Source of the DNA: Neomesorhizobium albiziae
Lineage (GTDB): Bacteria; Pseudomonadota; Alphaproteobacteria; Rhizobiales; Rhizobiaceae
DNA length: 64,000 nt
Direction: 5' to 3'
Assembly (NCBI RefSeq): GCF_900114255.1
Contig: NZ_FOSL01000001.1
Location: forward strand, 496,001 to 560,000
Shown here: positions 63,068-64,000 of the stretch, piece after piece
How the letters are laid out: each line of letters starts with the position of its first letter
How positions within the stretch are numbered: the stretch's first letter is position 1
The notes under the pieces: model-generated
Seen by the model: the letters and a program-made list of their open reading frames with translations, nothing else
Told to the model about the DNA's origin: nothing
Database searches by the model: none
Program-made: the position numbers and the translations under genes

Positions 63068-64000
63068 TCAGTCCCTGCCTTTTCGGGCTTTGAGCGTGTG
63101 GCCGGCTTCCGCGAGCCGCGTCCGGTCGGCCTCTGGCTCCGGCGCCGCGACACCCCAGGCGAGCGGTTCGTCCTGCACGTAGCGCTTGCCGAGACGCCAG
63201 GCGATCTCGGCCTTCATTAGCTCGGCACCGAGATAGAAGGCATGGGCGCCGTCCTCCTCAACGCCCAGCCGGGCGAAGAGTTCAAAGGCGTCGGTGGCGA
63301 TGTGATGCCCTTTGCCGTTGAAGATGTGGATGCCGTCGGCAGCGGTGAGGATGCGGAAATTGGCGTCTCGTATGTCGCCCGCAAGTGCCGCAATATCCTC
63401 GACCGAGGCCGGATAGGGCTTGCGGTCATGCACTTGTAGCAGGCCGGGATGATAGCTACGTGGCAGCGCGCCGTCGTTTCTGGCGGCAAACAGGATGCGG
63501 CGCGCGATGTCGTGCTCCTCGACGGTGCGCACTGTGTGCGGACTGACATGCACGACCAGAACGTTGCGGATCGCAAGCTCGGAGCAGAGGCCGGACAATA
63601 TGGCCGTGACGCCGGAACTGTCGGCGTCGGTGAGTTCGGTGAGATTGCCGGTGCCCATCAGGATTTCGATGTCGGGCCAGCGGCGGCGCGCCTCGAGAAA
63701 ACGCCCTAGCGATGCGGCGAAGCCGAAATGGATGGGGTCGAGCACCGGATCGGCGATGAAGGTAATGCCGGCCTTCTGAGCGGCCTCGATGGCGCGACCA
63801 AGCGAATCCAGATCACCTGGCTGCGAGGGGATGAGCACCGGTGCCACGGCATGCTCGAAAGCCAACGGCAATGTCTCCTCGGTGAGACTGAGCACATAGT
63901 CGGCCCCGGCCCGCACACCGCAACGCAGTTCGTCCAGACTGGCGGAATCGACGCTGACGGCGAAACCTTCGGCTTTCAGCGCCCGCACCGCCTCGGCAAG
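63068..64000 (-). CDS. Dihydropteroate-synthase-related protein, C-terminal part
   Basis: The gene runs off the right edge; its open frame continues to 64000 (reading LAEAVRALKAEGF), so the apparent start at 63988 is only an internal Val codon. At least 310 residues are visible. FIADPVLDPIHFGFAASLGR and EILMGTGNLTELTDADSSG match the archaeal dihydropteroate-synthase-related family seen in H4MPT clusters, not the folate enzyme FolP. It may couple a pterin to the arylamine made by beta-RFAP synthase. Pterin-binding role inferred. Confidence 0.8.
   Translation of the reverse strand, partial: LAEAVRALKAEGFAVSVDSASLDELRCGVRAGADYVLSLTEETLPLAFEHAVAPVLIPSQPGDLDSLGRAIEAAQKAGITFIADPVLDPIHFGFAASLGRFLEARRRWPDIEILMGTGNLTELTDADSSGVTAILSGLCSELAIRNVLVVHVSPHTVRTVEEHDIARRILFAARNDGALPRSYHPGLLQVHDRKPYPASVEDIAALAGDIRDANFRILTAADGIHIFNGKGHHIATDAFELFARLGVEEDGAHAFYLGAELMKAEIAWRLGKRYVQDEPLAWGVAAPEPEADRTRLAEAGHTLKARKGRD

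Overview
This 64 kb window is GC-rich, densely packed chromosomal DNA of an alphaproteobacterium. Gene content, a branched-chain keto acid dehydrogenase locus next to an AsnC regulator, many solute ABC transporters, and GC-rich palindromic intergenic elements suggest Hyphomicrobiales, most likely a Phyllobacteriaceae relative (Mesorhizobium/Aminobacter type). This assignment is inference from content and style. No tRNA, rRNA, insertion sequence, prophage or CRISPR array was seen.

Left part (1-27.9 kb): the N-terminus of an MttB-family methyltransferase leaves the window on the left. It is followed by a small lipoprotein with a lytic-transglycosylase-like core and a minus-strand peptide-type ABC importer (binding protein, two permeases, one fused double ATPase). 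Next come a giant alpha-2-macroglobulin with an N-terminal PAN/Apple domain and its partner penicillin-binding protein 1C, separated by a palindromic repeat. A second peptide-type importer carries an ATC-hydrolase-like gene as its last cistron. A branched-chain amino acid (Liv) importer follows, and a prlF-yhaV toxin-antitoxin pair sits between its permease genes and its convergent binding-protein gene.

Middle part (28-48 kb): an MFS transporter and a small acidic protein; the branched-chain alpha-keto acid dehydrogenase complex (E1alpha, E1beta, E2, E3) with an Lrp/AsnC regulator and divergent leucine dehydrogenase; and an IclR regulator divergent from a tripartite tricarboxylate transporter (tctCBA). 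The tct genes are followed by a class III CoA-transferase and a citrate-synthase-like citryl-CoA lyase, which suggests import, CoA activation and cleavage of a tricarboxylate-like acid. A YbaK-like deacylase and a cytochrome c oxidase cluster with two tandem subunit III genes complete this part.

Right part (48.5-64 kb): a tetrahydromethanopterin (H4MPT)-linked formaldehyde oxidation island. It holds fhcBADC and a pterin carbinolamine dehydratase on the minus strand, and divergently beta-RFAP synthase, mtdB, an ATP-grasp gene, mch, a RimK-like ATP-grasp gene, a CitG-like gene and fae. A HisA-like TIM-barrel protein, an MfnF-like/COG1548 protein, a small c-type cytochrome, a DUF447 protein and a dihydropteroate-synthase-like protein (cut by the right edge) follow. 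Together they encode formaldehyde capture (Fae), oxidation (MtdB, Mch), release as formate (Fhc), and several probable steps of H4MPT and methylofuran cofactor synthesis. The poorly characterised cofactor genes here are the best candidates for undescribed biochemistry.
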